Below, one piece after another: positions 56,020 through 64,000 of a stretch of 64,000 nucleotides of DNA (positions within the stretch are counted from its first letter, which is position 1; every line of letters begins with the position of its first letter). This DNA is from Candidatus Saccharibacteria bacterium HGW-Saccharibacteria-1 (GTDB taxonomy: Bacteria; Patescibacteriota; Saccharimonadia; Saccharimonadales; Saccharimonadaceae). The stretch spans positions 66,098 to 130,097 of the forward strand of contig PGXZ01000002.1 of NCBI GenBank assembly GCA_002839415.1. Reading direction: 5' to 3'. The position numbers and the translations under genes are program-made. Below the pieces are notes generated by a model. The model saw only the letters and a list, made by a program, of their open reading frames with translations. It was not told the origin of the DNA and did no database searches.

Positions 56020-56248
56020 TGCGAAAAAACCTCCTTATAAAAAATTTGGAAATCTATATTAACAAGCCGATGGCTGAAATTATTTTTTGGTCTACAAATT
56101 GTTAACGTACAACCCTTTGATTGTGGTGTATTCAAGTAGGATGATACTTAGGTTCACTCTATTACATGACTTGTTTCGTGTCAAATCGCATGTAGCTAAA
56201 ATTGAAAAAATGGCAATTTTAATATTCTAAATAAAAATAAGAATAATT

Positions 56249-56947
56249 TTATTTGATTTCGACTATTTTGAATTTGCCCGTTTCGATGCCTTCAACTGAA
56301 TAGTTGCCAAAGTCGGTGCGGTGAAGTTTTTGGACAGAATAGCCAAGTGATCCAAAGGTGCGACGGATTTGGCGGTTACGACCTTCGTGCATAGTCACAA
56401 TCCAACTTTTTCGGTCGGCTTCGTTCATACGCTCGAGTTGTAATTTGCTTGATCCATCGTCAAGCTGCACTCCATAATCACTTATCATTTGTTGATGCAG
56501 TGGTGCAAGATCTTCGTAGAGTCTGACATTGTAAATTTTTGTCTTATAAAAACTTGGGTGTGTCATGTGATAAGCAAAATCGCCGTCGTTTGTAAGCAGT
56601 ATGATCCCACTACTCTCTCGGTCCAGGCGCCCGACGGGTTTTAGTTTGTGAAAAGAATTTGGTAGCAGCTCATAAATTGTTGGGTTATCACCCTGCTGTC
56701 GCCTTGAGCAGACATAGCCGGCCGGCTTATTTAGGGCTATGCACTCGTATGTGGTCGTACCTAGGATTTTTTTGCCATTGACGGTAATTACGTCACCTTC
56801 ATTAAAACGTGCGCCTAGAGTGGCCTTATTGCCATTTATCATAACATCTTGTTGGTCGATTAAATTATCGGCCTCACGACGAGATACGCCCATATTTAGG
56901 GCCAAATGCTTGTTCAAACGTAATAGTGCTGGGTTATTGTCGGTCAT
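56249..56947 (-). CDS. RsuA/RluB-family pseudouridine synthase
   Basis: S4 domain; KPVGRLDRESSGIILLTNDGDFAYHMTHPSFYKTKIY; EGRNRQIRRTFGSLGYSVQKLHRTDFG. Confidence 0.93.
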   Translation of the reverse strand: MTDNNPALLRLNKHLALNMGVSRREADNLIDQQDVMINGNKATLGARFNEGDVITVNGKKILGTTTYECIALNKPAGYVCSRRQQGDNPTIYELLPNSFHKLKPVGRLDRESSGIILLTNDGDFAYHMTHPSFYKTKIYNVRLYEDLAPLHQQMISDYGVQLDDGSSKLQLERMNEADRKSWIVTMHEGRNRQIRRTFGSLGYSVQKLHRTDFGNYSVEGIETGKFKIVEIK

Positions 56948-56965
56948 TTAATTAAGTATAACAGA

Positions 56966-57895
56966 TTACATCTGCGGTGGGTTGATTGGGCCCTGGCCGG
57001 GAATTTGTTGGGCTGCTGGGGTATTGCCTAATTCTTGTGCCATCATCGAGGCTACGTTAGTGGGCTGAGCTATTTCAGTCGGTTGTCGTAGGTTTGAAAT
57101 GTCCTGAATTGGGGCTTGTGGTGCCGGTTGAGCGATTGGCTGTGGCTGCATTGCGGGGTTGTATGAGGCAAACATAGCGTTAGGCTGTGCTTGTGGCGCT
57201 TCTGGCCGTGGAGTGGGTACTATTGGCCGTGGAGCTGTAAATGCGGGACTTGCGGGCTGAGGTCTAGCTGGCTGGGGCTGTACGGGATTTATGGTTTGGG
57301 AACCTAGTGATGCGGGTGCAGGTGAAGAAAAAGGTGCGGTTGGTTGTGGCATCATAGGTCTTTGCGTTGATGCAAAGCTAGGAATTGGCACTTGTTGAGG
57401 CGGTGCCGCTACTGGTCTTTGCGCCATTTGAGGATTAGACTGCGGTTGAGGTGTAGGCCGTGTGTTAATTGAAGCAGTTGGAACTGGCGAACCAAAAGCT
57501 TGAGACGCAGGCGCCGCTGCAATAGGTGAATCTTCTAATACGTCATGGACTGTTCGAACTACATCCTCTATACCAACTTGTGATTTAACTAAATAACGAT
57601 TAGCGCCTAGTGATTCGCCACGCATTCGCTGGTCTTCGCTGCTCAGTGCGGTCATCATAATAACTTTTATCTCTTTGGTTTCTGGCGTTGCGCGCAAAAT
57701 ATCGAGCATGTCAAAGCCGCTAATCTTTGGCATCATAACATCACTTAGAATTAAATCAGGATGTTCTTTTACTGCCATTGCGAGGGCCTCTTCCCCATCA
57801 CCGGCTGATACTATTTCGTAACCTTCTGCTAATAGCCGCACGCCGTAAATTTCACGTAGGCTTTTATCATCTTCAACTAACATTATTTTTGTCAT
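56966..57895 (-). CDS. Response regulator with long Pro/Gln/Ala-rich disordered C-terminal tail
   Basis: MTKIMLVEDDKSLREIYGV, LILSDVMMPKISGFDMLDIL; start trimmed to 57895 with SD GGAGG. Confidence 0.88.
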   Translation of the reverse strand: MTKIMLVEDDKSLREIYGVRLLAEGYEIVSAGDGEEALAMAVKEHPDLILSDVMMPKISGFDMLDILRATPETKEIKVIMMTALSSEDQRMRGESLGANRYLVKSQVGIEDVVRTVHDVLEDSPIAAAPASQAFGSPVPTASINTRPTPQPQSNPQMAQRPVAAPPQQVPIPSFASTQRPMMPQPTAPFSSPAPASLGSQTINPVQPQPARPQPASPAFTAPRPIVPTPRPEAPQAQPNAMFASYNPAMQPQPIAQPAPQAPIQDISNLRQPTEIAQPTNVASMMAQELGNTPAAQQIPGQGPINPPQM

Positions 57896-57956
57896 ATTTA
57901 CCTCCATTGTAACCAAGTATTTTTAAAATTGCCATAGTTCTTATGATTATTTATTG

Positions 57957-59861
57957 TTAATAGTATATATTCCTTTTAGGAACTGGGGTGTTTTGCGGCC
58001 GATTTGCCGTTTTTATTGTCGTCTCGGCTGTTTGTTGTTGAGCAAGTGCGCGTTGTTTTGCGACATAGGCAGCAATTTGATCTGGCGTAAGCGCCTGGCC
58101 TCGAGGAACGTTATTTGCGGCCGCAGCCGGTGCGGGTTGAGGTTGTTTTAGTACTATGGCTGGCTGATCACTAACTGGCTTGATCAAGGCTTTGTCGATG
58201 ATGTCCTGCTCGTTCATGTGCTTTTGATTTTCAATCATATTCATATTAGCGACGTTGCTATTATTTACCCTTGGAAGCTCAACGTAAAATGTGCTGCCAC
58301 TGTTTCTAACGCTATTTGCCCAAATGCGTCCACCAATTATTTCGGTCAATTTTCGGCAAAGATATAATCCAAGTCCTGTACCGCCGATATCACGAGTGTC
58401 TTTGTTGTCGACTCGATAGAATTTTTGGAATAGATGCGGGATATCTTCGGCTGGTATTCCTATGCCGCTGTCTTTGATGCTAATAACTACGTGATCGTCG
58501 TCGCCGTCTATGTCGACTGTTATTTCGCCAGCCGGCGTATATTTAATAGCATTTTCAACTAGATTATTTATGATTTCACGAACATGATCATTGTCGACAT
58601 TGACCGAGTACGCCGGAGCGATAAAACGTTCAGTCGTGTCATCGGGCATTGGCTTGAATCTAAGTTTGAGGCCTTTTTCAGCTGCTTTTGGAATTAAGCC
58701 CTGAACTACATCGTGCACAAATGTAACTATATTTACTACCTGTGGATTGTTTGAAATTCGCCTATCGTCAGCTTTCGATACGTCTAGCAAGTCCTGGAAT
58801 AGATGTCCAAGATGCTCGGCCGAGGCATGAGCTTTTTCAATGTAATCTCTGGCCCTTAAATCAACTTGAGCTGTTTGAGGGTTCAAAGCTAGGCCAAGAT
58901 ATCCTTCGATTGATGCAACCGGTGTACGCATTTCGTGGCTGGCAGTGCTAATAAACTCGGCTTGTTCACGTTCTTCTGCGCGTTCTTTTGTAACATCGCG
59001 AAAGACTGCAATGACGCCAGAGCCAGTATCTCCTACGGGCGACACCACAAGTGAGACCATTATTTTTTTGTCATTTTTTGTCATGACCGATAGGTCGTTT
59101 TCGCGAACCTGTTGGTTATTGTTTAAAACTTGTTGAATTGGATTCACGCTGGGATCGAGGACTTCGTTATTTTGATTTATTAGTTTTAGGACTGATTTAT
59201 AATGTAAAGACAATGCGTCTTGTTTGCCCCAGCCTATAATCTGTTGCGCCGCTGGATTTATTAGTTGAATAATGCCCTGGCTGTCGATTGCTATGACGCC
59301 ATCACCGATAGCGTTAATAACTACTTCTGATTTACTGGCAACTTCGTTTAATTCGTTGGCCAGGTTTTTATAAGCTCGGTCGTCGCTATCAAGTTCGTCT
59401 CGGCCAGATTTGCTGCGCCAGACTGCCATACTGAATATTAACGGCAAGACTCCATCAATTATAAGGATGATAATTTCGCTAGTCGTTAGTCCACTGTGAA
59501 TGTATTTTGCAGCTGCAAACACACAGGCGGTTATAAATACCGGTAAAAGCCCCCATTGCCCAAATATACCTGAAAAAATACCGAGTAAAACCCATAAGAC
59601 TATAAAAGGTGAAGCTAGGCCACCCGTACTGGTAATTAGTAACGTGATTGTTATCGCCGATAAATAATAGATGGACAAACAAGTAATAAATATATATTTT
59701 CGGGGCATAAAAAAATATGTAACCAGACATATCAACGTGGTAATAGTAGCTGGAACTATGGCGTATATGTTAACCGACAATGAGCTGTCGATAACCGCCT
59801 TAGTTGAAAATGTTATCCATGCGTAAAAAGCAATAATTGAAATCGAAACTAAAAAAGCCAC
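57957..59861 (-). CDS. Polytopic membrane histidine kinase with PAS domain and disordered C-terminal tail
   Basis: N-terminal multi-TM region; PAS (VINAIGDGVIAIDSQGIIQLINPAAQQIIGW); STASHEMRTPVASIEGYL H-box; NLVENAIKYTPAGEI; GTGLGLYLCRKL. Confidence 0.92.
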   Translation of the reverse strand: MAFLVSISIIAFYAWITFSTKAVIDSSLSVNIYAIVPATITTLICLVTYFFMPRKYIFITCLSIYYLSAITITLLITSTGGLASPFIVLWVLLGIFSGIFGQWGLLPVFITACVFAAAKYIHSGLTTSEIIILIIDGVLPLIFSMAVWRSKSGRDELDSDDRAYKNLANELNEVASKSEVVINAIGDGVIAIDSQGIIQLINPAAQQIIGWGKQDALSLHYKSVLKLINQNNEVLDPSVNPIQQVLNNNQQVRENDLSVMTKNDKKIMVSLVVSPVGDTGSGVIAVFRDVTKERAEEREQAEFISTASHEMRTPVASIEGYLGLALNPQTAQVDLRARDYIEKAHASAEHLGHLFQDLLDVSKADDRRISNNPQVVNIVTFVHDVVQGLIPKAAEKGLKLRFKPMPDDTTERFIAPAYSVNVDNDHVREIINNLVENAIKYTPAGEITVDIDGDDDHVVISIKDSGIGIPAEDIPHLFQKFYRVDNKDTRDIGGTGLGLYLCRKLTEIIGGRIWANSVRNSGSTFYVELPRVNNSNVANMNMIENQKHMNEQDIIDKALIKPVSDQPAIVLKQPQPAPAAAANNVPRGQALTPDQIAAYVAKQRALAQQQTAETTIKTANRPQNTPVPKRNIYY

Positions 59862-59986
59862 CTCACATATACGGCGATGCCAAAAACGGTTTAACGTGAC
59901 TGATTTAATTGTTGCCCCCTAATATTTAAAATATTCTTTAGTGGATATTATGACGATTATGTTTAATTTTTACAAGTGATTATGCT

Positions 59987-60226
59987 CTATTTTTTACAGT
60001 TAATCCAGGAAAATGAAGCAATTAGTGCAAGCAATGCGAGTAGGCCAAATCCAATTACAACTGCGATTACAGATGCTGAATTTGCTTCGTTTTGAATATT
60101 TGAACCTAATCGAAATAATACAATTGATACAACAGCCATAATTGCGATTATCAAATAGACTCTCGAAAGCTCACTGCGTAGGTCTTTGACTTTTAAGTCT
60201 TGGTTCTTTTTTAGAAATTTTTTCAT
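59987..60226 (-). CDS. Small two-TM membrane protein
   Basis: 79 aa, two hydrophobic segments, SD aggagagagt upstream. Confidence 0.6.
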   Translation of the reverse strand: MKKFLKKNQDLKVKDLRSELSRVYLIIAIMAVVSIVLFRLGSNIQNEANSASVIAVVIGFGLLALLALIASFSWINCKK

Positions 60227-60279
60227 TTTAGCTACTCTCTCCTTTTTTAAAGTAAAGTTATGCCTTAAGATTAACGCGC

Positions 60280-60720
60280 TTATGATTCCCTGTCAACAAC
60301 TGACTGAGGCTGGCTTAATTCAAAAAGTTTTTTAGATGATTTGTATAATAATTGCGTGTTATTTTCGAGTAGATAATAATGCCTGATATAGCAAGCTTCG
60401 ACAATCAATAATATCAAACTAACGCATAATGATAAATTTAATATTGTTTGAACATTATCGGACATTGGAAACATAACAAATGACATTGAAACTGCAAGTG
60501 ATAGTAATAGTAGGCCGGCAAAAAAGAATGTAACGATTAAATGAATGAACCGCTCGTGCTGAAAATTACGAATTGTATTGTTATGATAATTTGATAATTC
60601 GGTTATTCTTTTATTGATTGAGTCTTTGTCAGGTCTGCCTTTGGCGCTGGCAACTTCCCTGCTAATCTTGTCAATTTCATTTTCAATAAACTGTTTGTAT
60701 TTTTTTAAATCTTTGTCCAT
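60280..60720 (-). CDS. Small two-TM membrane protein with coiled coil
   Basis: 146 aa; central TM pair. Confidence 0.6.
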   Translation of the reverse strand: MDKDLKKYKQFIENEIDKISREVASAKGRPDKDSINKRITELSNYHNNTIRNFQHERFIHLIVTFFFAGLLLLSLAVSMSFVMFPMSDNVQTILNLSLCVSLILLIVEACYIRHYYLLENNTQLLYKSSKKLFELSQPQSVVDRES

Positions 60721-60728
60721 GTAACTTA

Positions 60729-60956
60729 TTATATACCCATTATGTTAATTATTTTATGACGAGATGTACTTCCCTTTAAAATGATTATATTTGTTTTAGG
60801 AACGTTATAATGTTTAGCTAGTAATTTAATAACGCCTGCATTCGCTTTGCCGTACGCAGCAATTTCGCGTATATAGATATTTAATGATCCGTCGGGCTGA
60901 ATTTCGACGAGCGGTCCTTTTTTGCTATTTGGCTTGACTGTGGCGCAGATTCTCAT
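60729..60956 (-). CDS. DUF167 (YggU) family protein
   Basis: VKPNSKKGPLVEIQPDGSLNIYIREIAAYGKANAGVIKLLAKHYNVPKTNIIILKGSTSRHKII. Confidence 0.85.
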   Translation of the reverse strand: MRICATVKPNSKKGPLVEIQPDGSLNIYIREIAAYGKANAGVIKLLAKHYNVPKTNIIILKGSTSRHKIINIMGI

Positions 60957-61024
60957 TTAGTTTATATTATATATTGTTTTAATTTGTACAGTAGCTTGTC
61001 GCAGGGCTATAATAGTAATTAGTT

Positions 61025-61597
61025 ATGGAAATGATCTCAGAAACAAGAGCTGTATCAATGAAGCATTTATTTACAGAGTTTCAAAAACTGTTTATTGTTT
61101 TTTGGGTTTTTTCGTTTCTTGGTCATTATTTAGAGATTATTTGGTCTTGGTTTAATTATGTTGTTTTTGGATCGCAGTTTTGGATACCAACTGTTCCGAC
61201 GATTTTGCCGCTAGCGCCACCCTATGGACTGGGTGTTGTGGCGGTGATTATATTCACTTATCCGCTGATTAAACAGCGTGAGCTGGGGCCGATTGAAGCA
61301 TTTATTATAAATGTATTTATTAGCGGTATTGTTGAATATATATGTGCGGCATTTTTAGTCCAGGTCGTTGGCTATAATCAATTTTGGGATTATTCGAACC
61401 AGCCATTTAATATAAACGGCTATATATGTTTGGAGAACAGTTTGTTGTTTGGTTTTGGGGTTACGCTATTTTTATATTACATATACCCTTTTTATACAAA
61501 AAACATTAAGAAATTAAGACCCGAGCAAATGGATACTTTGTTTTGGATGTTATTTATTAGCTATGGAATCGATTTGATTTATTTAAACATTAAATAA
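61025..61597 (+). CDS. Putative ABC-transporter-like integral membrane protein
   Basis: 190 aa, ~5 TMs; FSFLGHYLEIIW, WIPTVPTILPLAPPYGLGVVAVIIF, EYICAAFLVQVVGYNQFWDYSNQPFNINGYICLENSLLFGFG. Confidence 0.7.
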   Translation: MEMISETRAVSMKHLFTEFQKLFIVFWVFSFLGHYLEIIWSWFNYVVFGSQFWIPTVPTILPLAPPYGLGVVAVIIFTYPLIKQRELGPIEAFIINVFISGIVEYICAAFLVQVVGYNQFWDYSNQPFNINGYICLENSLLFGFGVTLFLYYIYPFYTKNIKKLRPEQMDTLFWMLFISYGIDLIYLNIK

Positions 61598-61614
61598 ATT
61601 TGTTGTTGGCAATA

Positions 61615-61640
61615 AAAAGCCCCATAAACATGAGGCTTTT
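61615..61640. terminator. Intrinsic terminator between convergent genes
   Basis: AAAAGCCcCAT-aaac-ATGaGGCTTTT. Confidence 0.8.
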
Positions 61641-61661
61641 CGCTCCTTAATGGTGATGTAT

Positions 61662-62249
61662 CTAAGCTATACTCAGTAGATTATTGGCCACTCTATCGGC
61701 TTTTGCCGCATAATTGGGGTTGCTCAAGTAATTTTGCGGTCCTTTTGGTTCGCCAATCTCTCTTTTGTAATACGGGCCGCTATTTTTTATTGCATAATGG
61801 CCATGTTTGGGTGCGAATGTATTTGGGCTGTCGTTAAAATAAATGTTTATTGCGTTTCTAACGTGATCATTTCTAACGACGACAAAATCCAAATAGGTTT
61901 CGCTAACGCCAGCTTTTTTTGCAATTGAACGTTGGCGGTTGATTTCTGCAATCTGTTTTCTTAACTTCTCAACTTTTTCTTCGGCTTTTTGAAGGCTGTT
62001 TAGTGAGACTCCATAAAGCTTTTCAAGTTTTTGAATTTCTTTTTCCAGCTTGCTGGTTTCTTTTTTAAGAAAAGAGCTTGAAGCGCTTTGTTTAAGAACT
62101 TCGATTACAGGTTCGTTTTCTAGCTTGATCGCCTGATAATTATTCCAGGCGTTACTTTCTTCATCTGATGCCAACTTTACGTCTTGATGGGCTAATTTTA
62201 ATTTGCCATTTAAATCATCAAGCCTGGCACGAGAATCCATTAAGATCAT
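61662..62249 (-). CDS. Hypothetical coiled-coil protein
   Basis: 195 aa, central coiled coil; C-terminal APKHGHYAIKNSGPYYKREIGEPKGPQNYLSNPNYAAKADRVAN. Confidence 0.65.
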   Translation of the reverse strand: MILMDSRARLDDLNGKLKLAHQDVKLASDEESNAWNNYQAIKLENEPVIEVLKQSASSSFLKKETSKLEKEIQKLEKLYGVSLNSLQKAEEKVEKLRKQIAEINRQRSIAKKAGVSETYLDFVVVRNDHVRNAINIYFNDSPNTFAPKHGHYAIKNSGPYYKREIGEPKGPQNYLSNPNYAAKADRVANNLLSIA

Positions 62250-62355
62250 CTCCTTTCCATAGATTTTAAGGGGGCGAATTGCATACTTTGTATGACACTT
62301 TTATAGTACGCCCAATCGAAATAAAGTCAATAGTGTTTATGGATAAAATATTTGG

Positions 62356-64000
62356 TTAGTTATATACAACGCCAGTGACTTCACCGCCGTAACCTTCTTG
62401 GACGCTTGAGTCTGTCGACATGCAAGCTTTGAGTGTAGATCCTGGTGTGAATATCGTGTCGATATATTCGTCTGTGTAGGCGCCAGATTTGTTATATACT
62501 TCTGTATCATCGAGTGATACTATAAAAAAATCATAACTTGATTCGGTTTCTTGGGAAACTAGAAACCCTTTAATTTGCTTGCCAGTCGGTGCGGTCCATT
62601 CTTTACAGGTACTTTGACTTTCGCCTGGATATGCAACGTATAATTCTTGGCTAGAAAAAGTAATTGTCATTGGTGGTATTGGTATTGGTATTGGATTTGT
62701 TGTAGGGACGGTCGGACTGGAGACTGTTGCGTTTGGGCTAGCTGTTGACGCAGAAGGATTAGTAATATTAGCAACTGGGCTAGTAACCGTTGCAGTCAGA
62801 TTAGTACTGGTTGCTGATGGAGACTGACACATTAATGAAGGGCAGTTGTTTATGAGGCCATCGGCAGTGAATTTAATAATTAATACATCGTCGTTTCCCA
62901 TGCCATAGCTATTTGTATCGCCAGCTACCGCATATCCACCATCACTAGTTTGGACCAAGGATTTAAAGTCGTCACTATTTGCACCACCCCATGTCCGACT
63001 CCAGGATAAAGTACCATCAGCGGTGAATTTAGAGATAAAAGCATCGAGGCTGCCTGCACCATAACTAGACGTGCCTCCAGCTACCGCATATCCACCATCA
63101 CTAGTTTGGACCAAGGATTCAATTTGGTCACTATTTGCACCACCCCATGTCCGATTCCAAGACAAACTACCATCAGCGGTGAATTTAGCGATAAAAGCAT
63201 CGCCGTTATTTATGCCATAAATATTCGCGCCATATTTATCCGTAGCATCGACGCTACCCATGCCATAACTCAACGTGTATCCAGCTACCGCATACCCACC
63301 ATCATTAGTCTGGACCAAAGATTCAATTCCGTCGTGATCTACACCACCCCATGTCCGACTCCAAGACAAATTACCATCAGCGGTGAATTTAGCGATAAAA
63401 GCATCGAGGCGACCCATGCCATAGGTAGACGTGGATCCAGCTACCACATACCCACCATCGCTAGTTTGAACTAAGGAATTGACAAAATCACTGTTCGTTC
63501 CGCCCCAAGTCCGGCTCCATGATAAGGTGCCGTCGGCGGTGAATTTAGCTATATAGGCGTTATTATCAAGAAAACCCGTGCCATAGCTAACCGTATCTCC
63601 AGCTATCACATACCCACCATCGCTAGTTTGAACTAAGGAACTAATGTAGTCCCAGCTTGTACCACCCCAAGTACGACTCCAGGATAAAGTACCGTCGGAG
63701 GTGTATTTAGCGATAAAAGCGTCACGACTGCCGCCGGCGCCGTAACTATATGTATCTCCAGCTACCGCATACCCGCCATCATTAGTTTGAATCAATTTAA
63801 ATGCGTAATCGTTACTACTACCACCCCAAGTCCTGGCAAATGTATTTGCTAGATTACCCCCAACATTCCCCACTGGACACCCGCCCTGCACGGGCACTCG
63901 TCCCTCAGAGTTTATGTAATAAGACCGACCTTCCTTGGTTGCCGTAAGGCAATAACTATTATCCCCACTACTATATGCATAATCTAATGTAGTACCATCA
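62356..64000 (-). CDS. Pilin-like surface adhesin with six WGG/DGGYAVAG repeats (N-terminus beyond window edge)
   Basis: Frame stays open to 64000 upstream of the ORF-track start (63897): DGTTLDYAYSSGDNSYCLTATKEGRSYYINSEGRVPVQGGCPVGN, a pilin-type tail; six SRTWGG...DGGYAVAG...DAFIAKFTADG repeats; Ser/Thr/Pro stalk. Confidence 0.8.
   Translation of the reverse strand, partial: DGTTLDYAYSSGDNSYCLTATKEGRSYYINSEGRVPVQGGCPVGNVGGNLANTFARTWGGSSNDYAFKLIQTNDGGYAVAGDTYSYGAGGSRDAFIAKYTSDGTLSWSRTWGGTSWDYISSLVQTSDGGYVIAGDTVSYGTGFLDNNAYIAKFTADGTLSWSRTWGGTNSDFVNSLVQTSDGGYVVAGSTSTYGMGRLDAFIAKFTADGNLSWSRTWGGVDHDGIESLVQTNDGGYAVAGYTLSYGMGSVDATDKYGANIYGINNGDAFIAKFTADGSLSWNRTWGGANSDQIESLVQTSDGGYAVAGGTSSYGAGSLDAFISKFTADGTLSWSRTWGGANSDDFKSLVQTSDGGYAVAGDTNSYGMGNDDVLIIKFTADGLINNCPSLMCQSPSATSTNLTATVTSPVANITNPSASTASPNATVSSPTVPTTNPIPIPIPPMTITFSSQELYVAYPGESQSTCKEWTAPTGKQIKGFLVSQETESSYDFFIVSLDDTEVYNKSGAYTDEYIDTIFTPGSTLKACMSTDSSVQEGYGGEVTGVVYN

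Noticed and set aside
63106-63474. 122-aa plus-strand ORF
   Set aside because: Antisense shadow of the adhesin repeats; its repetitive translation simply mirrors the coding repeat on the minus strand
1-64000. Alternative genetic code (UGA recoding as in some CPR lineages)
   Set aside because: prfB is intact and UGA is used as a natural stop (e.g. murD); no in-frame UGA needed in any conserved gene

Overview
This 64 kb window is a dense, AT-rich, mostly housekeeping chromosomal segment. Gene content, type IV pilin tails and cell-envelope gene types suggest a CPR/Patescibacteria (Saccharibacteria-like) genome; that placement is an inference. From left to right it holds: secA; an M16 peptidase; murD-murL; prfB; ftsE-ftsX-PcsB-like hydrolase; an S41 protease; rpmA; xseA-xseB; a compact HK-RR-recO operon; glyS; an RNase HI plus KwaB-like (DUF4868) pair; a PIF1-like helicase; a GH1 glycosidase; yvcK; a dcw cluster (mraZ-rsmH-ftsL-PBP-mraY-ftsW-murG-ftsQ); a VirD4/TraG-like ATPase; a sigma-region-4/HARE-HTH protein; topA; a FISUMP-domain type IV pilin followed by a decayed pilin; dprA; pth-der; two large orphan proteins; an HK/RR pair with disordered tails; and, running off the right edge, a pilin-like adhesin with six WGG repeats. 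No tRNA, rRNA, CRISPR array or transposase was recognised. Main leads: (1) an unannotated ~250 nt structured RNA (about 49747-49996) with its own promoter, several perfect helices, and a terminator whose loop is perfectly complementary to an upstream G-rich tract; (2) many genes with TATAAT-like hexamers only 6-11 nt before the start codon, suggesting widespread leaderless transcription; (3) a murD-murL pair implying the L-Glu/epimerase route to D-Glu in peptidoglycan; (4) an RNase HI/KwaB-like pair next to a tiny basic ORF missing from the ORF track; (5) an inverted DnaA-box pair and periodic MraZ boxes upstream of the dcw cluster, and a micro-ORF plus 14-bp hairpin inside it; (6) pilins carrying large C-terminal adhesive modules and a pilin pseudogene. 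All calls come from reading the sequence; no searches were run.
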